A stretch of 64,000 nt of DNA from Pinus tabuliformis (Eukaryota; Streptophyta; Pinopsida; Pinales; Pinaceae). The stretch covers positions 213,459,742-213,523,741 of the forward strand of contig CM062818.1 of assembly GCA_031772625.1 (NCBI GenBank), in the 5' to 3' direction. Numbering within the stretch: position 1 is the first letter of the stretch; each line of letters begins with the position of its first letter. Shown here piece after piece: positions 35,981 through 46,207 of the stretch. The translations under genes and the position numbers were made by a program. The notes under the pieces were generated by a model that was not told the origin of the DNA, did not search any database, and was given only the letters and a program-made list of their open reading frames with translations.

Positions 35981-36487
35981 CAGGCACATTGGTGAACATG
36001 TGAAATTTTTGTTCTATGGAGCATTATCTTCATATCAAGTTTTTCCTCATAAATTCAACTCGCATGCACATGAAATTTGCTTAGATGGATAGATCTTAAA
36101 AAATCCACTCCGACGGTATATGAAGGTCTGAAAATCACCAAGGGGATCAAGAGGAATCACAATTTGAAAATCAATTAGTGATTCAAGGCCCAAATTTGGT
36201 GTTAATTTGGAATTCTCCAAAAAAAGGTGCTAATTTGGTGGCATTCCAAAATTTGGAGGTTTTCTTCAAAGTTGTTAATAAAATGGAGTTTGAATTTAAC
36301 ATTAAACAGGGCATATGTTATAAGGTGGATCATGCAACAAGTGTCCATACTTTTCCATCTGATGACATGAGGGACCCCATGCGCCATTGCAGTTTAAAGG
36401 GAAAGGGATGTCCCTCAATTGGATACATGCCCAAACTGCCCTCCCCAATTCAATGGTCCAGAGTAAATGAGGGAACTGCCCCCCACC
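35981..36487. other. Non-coding flank left of Copia-2
   Basis: No supported gene. An open frame at 36178-36675 runs from here into the Copia-2 LTR and has no motif. Confidence 0.5.
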
Positions 36488-37032
36488 TGTTAGAAAATTA
36501 TATATTACGGAGCAATGGAACACATAAAATATTGCAGAAATATAAACACAGAAAACGCACAAAACAAGAGAGACACAGATATACGTGGTTCACCCAGTTT
36601 GGGCTACGTCCACCCCGAATAGCCAGTCCTTCCTTTCTATTATCTAGCAAAATGAAGAGACACAACCTACAGTAAATCCGCTGTAATATCCTTTGTTTTC
36701 TCTCACAGTCTCACCTCTCTATTTCTCGCTCACAGAATACACATCTATCACACAGCCTCAAATACAATACCCTCATACAAAGAGAGGGGTTGCCTTCTAG
36801 GGCAAAAAACCCTAAACTAAACATAAGTTCTACTGTCAGATCATCCGCCTAATGAATGGCCCAGATTGACTAGAAATTACTATACTTTTACAAGGCAATT
36901 TTACAGTTGTTTAGCTGCCCCCCCCCCCTGGACCCCCCCTGTAGCGAATATTTTACGGGCGGCAACGTCGAACTGGGGTCCTATGTGGTGATATCTTTGA
37001 ATATAGAAGATAATCAGGCTCCACACCCAACA
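36488..37032 (-). repeat. 3' LTR of Copia-2
   Basis: 545 bp, nearly identical over most of its length to 53473-54039. The main differences lie in the C-rich block near 36920, where the other copy has extra bases. Confidence 0.95.
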
Positions 37033-37128
37033 ATCTCCCACTTGGAGATTGATTGTAGCAACTCCACCGCTGCTCCATTTCCTGGACAATGACTCCTCTT
37101 TGGACCTGGCTGTTTCTCATCTTCATCG

Positions 37129-37416
37129 TCATCCTTGAAGACCAACTGAAACTGAGCATATTCTCAGTTTCTCGCTGGTTACAACTTTTGTTAGCATATC
37201 TGCAGGATTCTGGCTAGTGTGTATCTTTTCTAGCTTCAACTCTCCATCTTCCAATACTAATCGTATGAAATGGTACTTGAGCTGTATGTGTTTAGTCCTG
37301 GAATGAAATGCTAAGTTCTTTGCAAGATGAATGGCACTTTGGCTATCATTGTATAATGTGCCCATATCATGCTCCTTACCCAATTCACCCATAAACCTTT
37401 GTAACCAAATCATTTC
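37129..37416 (-). pseudogene. Copia-2 RNase H, C-terminal part
   Basis: The frame reads EMIWLQRFMGELG, YNDSQSAIHLAKN, HIQLKYHFIR and NPADMLTK, the usual end of a copia polyprotein. It joins directly to the N-terminal part (ending VAATEASK at 49788-49796) once the 12.4-kb insertion and one copy of the 9-bp duplication are removed. Confidence 0.93.
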
Positions 37417-38007
37417 TTTACTAGCAAGGTTAATTTTAGGGGCGAATAATCGCCCAAAGGCGAAATTTAAGGCTTTTTATATTTTAATGGGGCGAATTTT
37501 TAATTAAAATAATAATTTTTTTTATATATAATTAGCCCATATTTTATTTAAAAATTAATTTATTTTTTTATTTTAGCCCAGGGCGGATAAACTAACCGAA
37601 TCGTATTTGATCAAAATCGCCCCATTTTGATATTTGCGGAATCGTATTTGATCAAAATCGCCCCCATTTTGATTTACAGTTTGGGTTTTCTGGTTTGGGA
37701 GTGGTTTGTGAGGGTCGATTTGGTCCCGGGAGTGGTTTGTGAGGGTCGATTTGGTCATGGGATGTTAGATTTATTTTGAAATGGAGGGCGGAGCGAGGGA
37801 TTCAGCCCGCTGTTTTGGTGTATATGGCTCCCTGGGTCCCTGTATAAAAATGGTTTTGAAATAGGTTTTTTCATCCTAGTTCACAAATCTAGCAGCAGCA
37901 GTTTCGGTGGGATATTCTTGCATTTTCAGATTTCAATCCGCTTATTCTTCTCTGATTTCAGTATCCATTGTTTCTTGGATTTGAACGGCTCATGCCACTG
38001 CAGCAGC

Positions 38008-38107
38008 AACAACAACAGTCGGTACTTGACCGAATTATTGGCTGAGCGTGAGAAATTAGGCCCCTTTATGCAGGTCCTGCCCATCTGTAGCCGGATTTTG
38101 AACCAGG
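38008..38107 (+). pseudogene. Captured exon of a STAR-family KH RNA-binding protein (SPIN1/QUAKING-like)
   Basis: The frame reads [10 protein letters not shown], then [14 protein letters not shown] and ILNQ. It ends at a canonical donor (CAGG|GTAAGT, exon end 38107). This block is the conserved N-terminal dimerisation (QUA1-like) segment of plant KH proteins such as SPIN1-like genes, where LLNQE follows across an intron of the same phase. The preceding residues do not match the family's usual N-terminus, so the exon start is unclear. No KH domain exons follow, so it is a fragment. In the family these proteins bind RNA and act in splicing and flowering control. Confidence 0.82.
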
Positions 38108-40800
38108 GTAAGTTGGCTTCATATGTCTTGTTTTTACAGATTATCAGTTGTTCTGGAAGGCCAAATTAGGTGGATTCATGCCTCTGCAGTTGGAACAGGG
38201 GTGATAATCACTTTGCCAGTGAACGTTGAATGCTTCCGTTGGTTTGGAAGCAAATATAACCGTGGCTCCAAATTGTTCTCACAAACCCAGAAATGCAGAC
38301 TGCTAAAAAATATTAGATTTGTGTTGTCTAAAATGTGGCGCAGTAGTTATTTTTATTGGCAAAAGATAGGGTTGTAGGGCCCTTAAGTATATGGGAAACA
38401 TACAGCATCTGGACTTATGGAAACATGGAGCCTGGATCTTCCAATAGGTGGATCTGGGAAAAAATAGAAGAATTCTTGATTTCCCTTCCCAAGCAAAAAG
38501 TGCGAATGGCTGTTAATAGCCCCTTGCTGTTCCAAACATCATTTTATTTGCTTTACTGAATGGTCTGATTTATATTCCAACCTTTCTTTTTCACTACATG
38601 CTCCTTTTTCCAACCAAGATCATGTTACTCCACATCGTTTAGTCGATGCAAATCATATATATATATGGCATTTATTTCATGTATATTGGCAGTTGAACTT
38701 TTGCCAATATTTCTACGACAGTTATTATTGCTGATCAGATCTTGATTTAGGCCTAAGCGTATCAGATCTTGCTGATCAGATCTTGTATACATTTAAAAAA
38801 AAATACAAACCAGTTACCTACTAGTTCCTTAACCTCTGAGGTCTCAATATCTCAGTTCTTCCTAGCTTTACACTTGGTTGGTACTTCTTTAATATGCTCC
38901 AATTCTGTATTCCGTTCTCAATCTCTTTCTCTCCTCACTTTTGGTATATTGCTGACAGTTATTATTGCTGAAAAGTTTTCGAGGCAAGAAATCTGTTGTA
39001 TTAATATTGTCTGATTTGTAATAGAGAAACTGCTATGAGGTGCTTTGGACTACTTGGGAATGAATTTTTGTCTCAGATGTCGATAGTCTGTACTGTGGTA
39101 GACAATAAGATGATTTCTTTTCTCAGGGATTGCAATTGCTTTCCGGAAGATGGGGTATACCTGTTCATGGTACTTCTTTCGACATCAAGTTGATAAACCT
39201 TCCCTTAGACTTGAGTTTTGTTTGGTTCTTGTTCGTTAGGTGATGATAAAAAATGTAATATTCATTTGTATTTGTTGATTTTATACTCATGGAACTTGTT
39301 TCTTATTGTACTCAGTTCTTTTGATGCAAGAAAGAACAACATACTAGTTTGAGCTTGAGGTACTTGAAGCGGCAGCAGCTCTCTTCTCAAGCGGTATGTG
39401 TTCTAGTTCTCAAGTGTAATATGAGTAAATTTAGAATGTACTGCCGTTTGACAATACTTGTAAGCACTTTGAAGCAAATGTGGCCTGAATGCTGTTTGAA
39501 ACTGGAGATACTGATGACCTCAATGATGTGAAAAATTGGAGATACCGTATGGCCTCAATGGTGTTTGTAATCAAAATCTGGATTGAACACAGTGTCTGTA
39601 TAGACTGTTGTATAGATTGTAGTCTAATTATGTATAGACTGTTGGTCTTAAGAGCATGCGATCATTGATCAAGCCATCATGACCCATGGCAGCTTTGAAG
39701 GGATAAAAGGAAGACGTGTTGAAGCCAATGCTGCCATTGGAGTTTGATTCTTGAATATCATGGAGATTAAGAAGAATTATGTTCCATGCTCAAGGTTAAT
39801 TACATTAACGTTTTATGTGCTTACTCTACAAATGAATTTGAACAAGTTTTTCATGGAAACCTTTCGAAAAGAGAAAAAAGACCTTGCATTATAGTTTATT
39901 GGTGGATTCCTATATTTTCTTGGTTGTTGTTACATGTTGACTATTGGAAGATCTGTTTATATTACTGAGAATCTTTCACCTGAAAATGGAGCAGTAAAGG
40001 ACATATTAACTGTTATACGCTTTTGATTTTTCTGCCTTTGAGAACCTTGTGAGTTGTATGTCATTGAAGGGTGACTTGGTTTGAATAGTTAGCTTTGGAG
40101 AGCAGTTAGAGGAAGAAATAACTCAAACCCAAACTCAACAATGGAATTTTTATCAATGTGTCCATTCGAATAGATGATTATTCTAAACCTGGATGATGTG
40201 GCAACAATAATTATATATTTTTTGGAATGTACCTCAGTGAATGATCACCTTTTGTAATATTTTAAGTGCCGCTACATAGAGATGTTATTTCTATGCTTAA
40301 TTAATTGCATTGATGTGCCATAGAGAAATGCAATGCATCTGGATACTTGAAGTCTTGGAATTGCAGAGCAGCATTTGCTTGATTCCTTGGTAGCTGTTTG
40401 AAGATCCTAACCAAACTGATGTTTCTTTCAGAATTGTGGTTCTTTGTCATAGTAGTATAGTACGCTGTTCCTGAGATTACCTTTGGTTTTGTTCTGAGAT
40501 CTGTAGAGAATTGTTGAGCAAGGGGGACGATAGCTTCATCTTAAAGCATCCCTCTACCCAACGTTAAGCTTGATGGGAAGAAGTATCCTATCTTCAAGTG
40601 AAGGGTGCTAAACATATAATTGAAGAATTGATTGTTAAGACTTGTGGAGGGTAAGAAGACAAATTTCACTGTTGCTAAAGAATTAGTAAAGCTATAAGAC
40701 AAATTGCACTGTTATATAGAGTGTCTATACAACAGTCTATATATTACAACTAAGTACAATGAGTCTCTCTTTGTGGTTAATTGTACTATACCTTGGGTGC
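38108..40800. other. Non-coding part of the 12.36-kb insertion
   Basis: Intron- and UTR-like sequence without a recognised exon. Weak splice-like phrases occur near 39125 (TTTCTCAG|GGATTGC) and 39390 (TCAAGCG|GTATGTG), but neighbouring peptides match nothing I recognise. A run of related phrases such as GTATAGACTGTTG lies near 39600-39650. Confidence 0.4.
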
Positions 40801-42069
40801 CAACATTCATAATTCTTGTTGTTGAACCAAGCTCTCCAGTTGCAGCAATAAGCTCGACACCTTTGTCTTATTGATTGCATTCTTTGAACAATGTTACTCA
40901 AGCCAATCCTTAAACCTTGGATTGATCAACCGATCTCTAAAGAACATTGCATCATGATGTTGTTCATCCCCTCTTCTACAATTTCTCTCTTATAGATGCA
41001 TTCTTTGATTGTTCAAGGCCTCCTCCTTAATGACATTTGAGGGATAATTTTGCCTCCTTCCTTGTCTTAACATAAACTTGGTTTTGTTATCCATCTTTCA
41101 CATGGCTACTAGGATCCATGGTCACTTCTGAAAATTGCTTGCAAGGTTATCTTGGCTTCATTATGCATTGTTTTTTCCTTTTGGAAACTCATCCTTCCTT
41201 GAGGATTGTCTAGCATCTACTACCTCAATTTGGATTTCTTGGATCAATTTAGTGCTCTCGTTCTCCTTTTGGACCAGTTGTCCATTCTCCTCACATGCAA
41301 AGCATGCATTCACATAAAATTCACCAATTTTAAAAATAAAAGGTTACCTGGCCTCTTCTGATGCCTCCAACATCAAATTTTGTCTTCCTTCCATGCTTTA
41401 GGAAGGTACTCCTTCTCTTTCTTCTATTCTTATGACAACTATGAATGATTGTCCCTCTTGAAAATCCTTATCATCTGCATCTATACACATAGCATCAGTA
41501 TAGCATCAGTATCATAATCACCAAGCTCTTTAGCCCCATATGGTATATATGTTACGAGCACTTCTAGCTAACCTCCCATGAGACTTTCATTTATTGTCTC
41601 ATCGACATCCTCTTTGTGTAGCTCCCTCTACTGTTATGATGCTTTTTCCACCATATCTTCAATCAACAAATCCATATGTTGATTTGAACTCTTTATGCAG
41701 TCCATGAGACTCTCTGATAGTCTCTCTTCAACATCTTCCTCATCATCAAGGACTATTCCCTGCTCTGGTTCAAAATAGTGAACTAATTCAACTTTAGGCT
41801 CAACAGGTGCTTCATCTTCCTCCCTAGCTTTCTAGCTTTAGGGGTCCTCCTCTTAAAATCTTTTTTCTGACAAGTAATTTGGCCTTCTTCCTTAGGTCCC
41901 ATCTCTACCTTTGGTATTCTCTTTCAAGCCTCATTTTGACTATGTTGAATCTCTCCTTCAACTCATAAATCTCCTTTTCAATTTCTTCTTTACTCATGCC
42001 ATTTTCCTTGGCATGCTTCTCCCTTTTGTTATGGCATCCATGAGAACTGGTTAGTAGTGGGTAGTTCTT
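40800..42069 (-). pseudogene. Decayed unidentified ORF
   Basis: Read on the minus strand from 42069, peptides appear across stops and frameshifts: KEEIEKEIYELKERF, VELVHYFEPEQGIVLDDEED, DLLIEDMVEKA and NACFACEENGQL. The acidic and charged character and several Gln-to-TAG stops suggest an old coding sequence, possibly from a transposon. I do not recognise the family. Its 5' end coincides with the left 38-bp inverted-repeat arm. Confidence 0.4.
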
Positions 42070-44939
42070 AACCAAAAGGTTCCCAAAAGGGCGACTTCGG
42101 GACTGATTACAGAGAAAGGAGAATCAGTACCTGGATGGCCCCTCTTACGTGGAGCTGATTCACTGACCAAGCTTCCTACTCCACAGTCTACATCAAAACA
42201 AACATCTATAGTTGAATGGGCACTACAGTTGCCAAATAGGCTTACACAGGCAACTGGAGAGCTTCATTTGAAAGGACAGATTATGCAGAAGTTTTGCAAC
42301 TATGAACATGAAGCTCGGTCTTCAAATGAGGTAGCACCAATTGAAGCATGCTCTAAAGAAGAAGGGTTTCCTTGCAGTCAGCAGAATGATTCTGATCGAG
42401 AAGAAAATTGTTTGTCAAGGAGATTAGAGTTCCTTTGTCAAAGTAAAACCTGCAGGCATTTTACATATCAGGAGTTGCAATCTGCTACTTCTGGTTTTTC
42501 AACAGGTTGCATTTGTAGTTTTCCTCATGGAGTTTTTCATTTCTGTGCTTCTGTTTTGAATGGGAAATTTCCCTTGAAATGTATATTAACCTTGTGAACT
42601 CAATTCAATTATGTAACATCCTTATTCTTGCAGGGAATTTTATAGGAAGAGGAGGCTGCAGTAAGGTGTACAGAGGATTTCTTCCTGATGGACAATCGGT
42701 GGCAGTGAAAATCTTGAATTCATCATCCAAAACAGAGCAAGAGCTTCTTTCTGAAGTTGAGATTCTTACTCTATTGAAGCACAACCATGTCATTACACTT
42801 ATCGGTTACTGTGCAGAAGGCCTTAACCGCCTTCTGGTGTATAATTTTGTATCCAGAGGAAACCTTGAAGAGAATCTCCATGGTATATACTCAATAGTAT
42901 TGCATTTTAAGAATCATGAAATCGTGTAGAAATATTAAGCAGTAGTACGTTTTAAGCATCATAGTTTTATGTATTGTATGGCAAGGTCTTTCATTTTCTC
43001 TTTTCTGAGATTTGATTATAGTCCTAGCTATTGACTATGTATATATTTTTCAGGAGGAGAGGAAAAGCCAATACTTCCTTGGAAAGTGCGATTAAAAGTG
43101 GCTGTAGGAGTTGCTGAAGCATTAGATTACTTGCATAATGGCTTTTCTCAATCTGTCATTCATGGAGATGTAAAGTCTTCCAATATCTTACTTTCTGAAG
43201 AGTTTGAACCACAGGTATAAATCTTTTTACTGCAAGAAGAATCAAGACTAAATTGCACAATTCAGTATTTGAAGAGATCTTAGTGATCTAGACTTGTAAA
43301 CTGAAACTTGGAATTCTGCACTAATGAAAAAATTCAACAGAATTAATGTGCGTGTTATTATAATAGTTGTCAGATTTTGGGCTAGCAAGGTGGGCACCAA
43401 CATCTTCATATATCACTTGCAGCGATGTTTTAGGAACATTTGGGTATGTAAGCATCTTCCCAGTTTCGATTGGCCATTTTCAGATTAAAGCTATCCAATT
43501 TGTAAATTCACTAATTGAGATTGTAGTTTGACAGGTATCTTGCTCTAGAATACTTTGTTTATGGAAAGGTTATTGAGAAGACGGATGTGTATGCATTTGG
43601 TGTGGTCCTTCTTGAGCTAATAACTGGAAGGAAGCCAATTGATACAGCAAGTCCCAAGGGTCAAGAAAGCCTGATTATGTGGGTAAGTCCTGGTTTTTAC
43701 AGTTGACTCTCTTCTTCATGTTTATTTATATTGATTATCCTTATTAAGGGCTCATGTTTAACCTTCTGTAAATGTTGAAACCAGGCAAGACCACTCTTAC
43801 AGGATGGGAATATGGAAAGTCTTGCTGACAAATGTTTGCAAAATGTTTATGATACAAATGAAATGCATAGAATGATGCTTGCTGCTACACTTTGTCTAAG
43901 GGAAACATCTCATTACCGTCCTTGCATGAGCCGAGTAATTTATCTTCCTCTATTCATTTCTATATGCTTCAGGGGCTTGTTTTTACTACCTCGTGTGTTT
44001 TTTGAGGGTATTCTTTACCTGCAAAAATTACTTTAGGGTGCAATTTCTCTTACATTTTCTTTTAGCTATAAAACACTCTATGTTAACCACATCTGTTCAT
44101 CTCTGCTTACTCTTTAATACCAAGATATGATTAATGGCAGATTTTAAAACTACTACAAGGAGAAGATGAGAGGACTGACTGGGCGTGGTGCCAGAATACA
44201 ATGATCAAGGATATGGATACTTCAGATGAGGATGACATTGTAGAAAATCAGGGGGGGCATGATATACAAACCCATCTCACCCTTGCCATGCTTGAGGTGG
44301 ATGATGATACGGTATCACTTAGTAGCACAGATCATAGTGTGGGCATTTTGCCAACAAACAATTCTTTGGAAGATTACGGACTGCGCCGATGTAGCAATTC
44401 ATCAAGCTTTTAATTCAAGATTAAAAGAAGTGAGTTTTGTTGCCAGCAATACATTTGTTTATGGTTGCTTTATAAGTTTCCCATGGCCACAGTGGTTTCA
44501 TATTCTTATATGGCCAGGAATGTGACGTATTATGCTAGACCTCAAAGAATAGCTAAGGATTGTATGAAAACTAGGGGATTGAACAATAACATTGACTTCG
44601 TTAAAGCATTCCTTGAAGTTAGAAGCAAGCTCATGGGCGGAAAGGAAGATCAAGATGTCAGTACTCCATTATCTTGGCTGCAGATCTGAGCAATGTTTGA
44701 CTAGTTGGCATCTTTTGTTCGCATGCTGATTTTTTCAGTGTCGTGTCCACATTTCTACTTTTTACTGTCAATCTCATGTAAATAGTGAAAATGGATCTAC
44801 GGTGTTCATTACACTGCTCTGGGTAGACAAGTACCAAGAAGAGTAACTTTTTGGTAATGCTACTATATTGTCAATTCAGAAGTGGTGGAGAGAACCGTAG
44901 AAAGAACTACCCACTACTAACCAGTTCTCATGGATGCCA
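42032..44939. repeat. Perfect 38-bp inverted repeat bracketing the kinase fragment
   Basis: 42032-42069 and 44902-44939 are exact reverse complements, starting TGGCATCCATGAGAAC on the left. Weak similarity continues about 12 bp inwards (GGAACC/GAGAACC), while outward similarity stops abruptly. This pattern fits terminal inverted repeats of a 2.9-kb unit. No matching target duplication was found beside the outer ends. Confidence 0.9.
42113..44413 (+). CDS. Class VI receptor-like cytoplasmic kinase, 3' seven exons (5' part missing)
   Basis: Ser/Thr kinase of the plant RLCK-VI family, whose members often carry an N-terminal UspA domain. Exons: 42113-42505, 42634-42882, 43054-43214, 43367-43443, 43535-43682, 43785-43934, 44141-44413. 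Phases match, GT/AG sites are at every junction, and no stop occurs before TAA 44411-44413 (482 codons). Motifs in order: PGWPLLR linker, [11 protein letters not shown], glycine loop [18 protein letters not shown] lysine, SEVEIL glutamate, catalytic loop [46 protein letters not shown], then an acidic tail. HRD is HGD and APE is ALE. UspA exons are absent, so it is probably a captured fragment. The uninterrupted frame suggests recent capture. Confidence 0.87.
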
Positions 44940-45990
44940 GGTTGATTGATCAAATGGATCAAATGTGCTAATGCTTGAGATCCTTCTTTGATGCGCCATA
45001 AGGGCCATGCCTGATGCGTTTTTGGTCTAACAAAAGGACCAAGGGTTCAAATAGTTAATGGTTAGCATTCACCAACTATTAAAACAGAGTAGCCATGTCT
45101 AATTTTCAAATTTCATTTATAACACTAGCAATTTTTATTGCATAATATCAGGAACGAACAGATGTAGGGTTTTCAAGATTCAGGTTGAATATCACAGAAG
45201 ACAATGCAAAGGTGTACCGGTGAATACTATGGTATTAATGAGAATCAAAAGTTAAAAGCTACACAATAGAATGCATTTATTCATCTTCAAGGATATCACA
45301 GCACACACCACACTGCATTTTCACTTTTCATCCATAGAAATGTTTCCATCGATGGAAGGATTTATGGTTAACAATAGCAATAACTAAAGACCTTGTCACC
45401 ATACTAATGTGCATATTCATCACTTATTGTAAAGGACTGAACCTAATTCCTTTTTATTTAATTACCAAGCCATAATCATGACAATATCCACAAAATTCAA
45501 TAAGAATGGTTTAGGTTGTGTAAAATTCCACCACTATATGTTCGTGGGTCATATTCCTTCCATGGTACCATTTTGCTACATAATAACATGAAGAGACAGG
45601 TACCATTCTGCTGACTTAACAACATACTAATCTCATCACTAAAAGAATAATAATTGTAAGAATCTAACAGATTTTGCAAATATATGAGCTCAACTTATAA
45701 TTATATAGTATTTATATTTTGGCAATTTTTTATTGCCATGAAACGCTGCTTCTCGAGTTCAGGTAATTGCAAAGTTGTTCTATAACATTACACCTTAAAA
45801 AATTCAGCCTTCAAATCCAAAACATTAAAACTATCCTACATCTCTAACTTCAAAATTTTTAATGCCTACACCTTTTGTAGGGAAAAAAGAAAAGGCAAGA
45901 AATACAATATGAAACCCAAAATTTGTTCAAGAAAATAAAGCTATAATCAATATAAAAAAATAAAGCGTATGGCATGGTCTGCTGAATCAT
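44414..45990. other. Kinase 3' flank and non-coding sequence
   Basis: 44414-44901 would be the kinase 3' UTR and flank. It holds an open frame at 44465-44689 ending LMGGKEDQDVSTPLSWLQ that looks protein-like but has no known match to me. From 44940 the sequence is A/T-rich without coding signal. Confidence 0.4.
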
Positions 45991-45999
45991 CTGAGGTGC

Positions 46000-46207
46000 T
46001 CAATTATCCTCAGCAGCTTTGGAAGTCTCAGATGCCTGTAATTCACCATCATTTTCCAGCTTTTGGACCTTATTTGATCGTTCATCTTTGGCAGATCCAT
46101 CATCCTCTTCAAACCGTCTGTGTTTCTTCTCTATGCTGGTACCATTCCCCTTTGTAAAGGGCTTTCGACTGTTAGATGAGTGCCTACCTCCTCTACCACG
46201 GCCACCT
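46000..46207 (-). pseudogene. Captured last exon of an RGG-box protein
   Basis: Minus-strand frame begins at a good acceptor (TTAATTTCAG|AGGTGGC, exon start 46207). It reads GGRGRGGRHSSNSRK, then a charged tail with HRRFEEDDGSAKDERSNK and VQKLENDGEL, ending at TAA 46000-46002. A glycine/arginine stretch followed by an acidic and basic tail is typical of RNA-binding or nucleolar proteins. The parent gene is not identified. No upstream exon is recognised, so it is likely a fragment carried by the insertion. Confidence 0.55.

Noticed and set aside
36178..36675. 165-codon plus-strand frame
   Set aside because: It crosses the boundary between flank and the Copia-2 LTR, and its second half is repeated in the other LTR copy; not a gene.
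44911..44939. CACTA transposon end, because the arm contains CACTACTAACC
   Set aside because: The inverted-repeat arm extends 9 bp beyond CACTA on the inner side in both copies and no 3-bp duplication fits.
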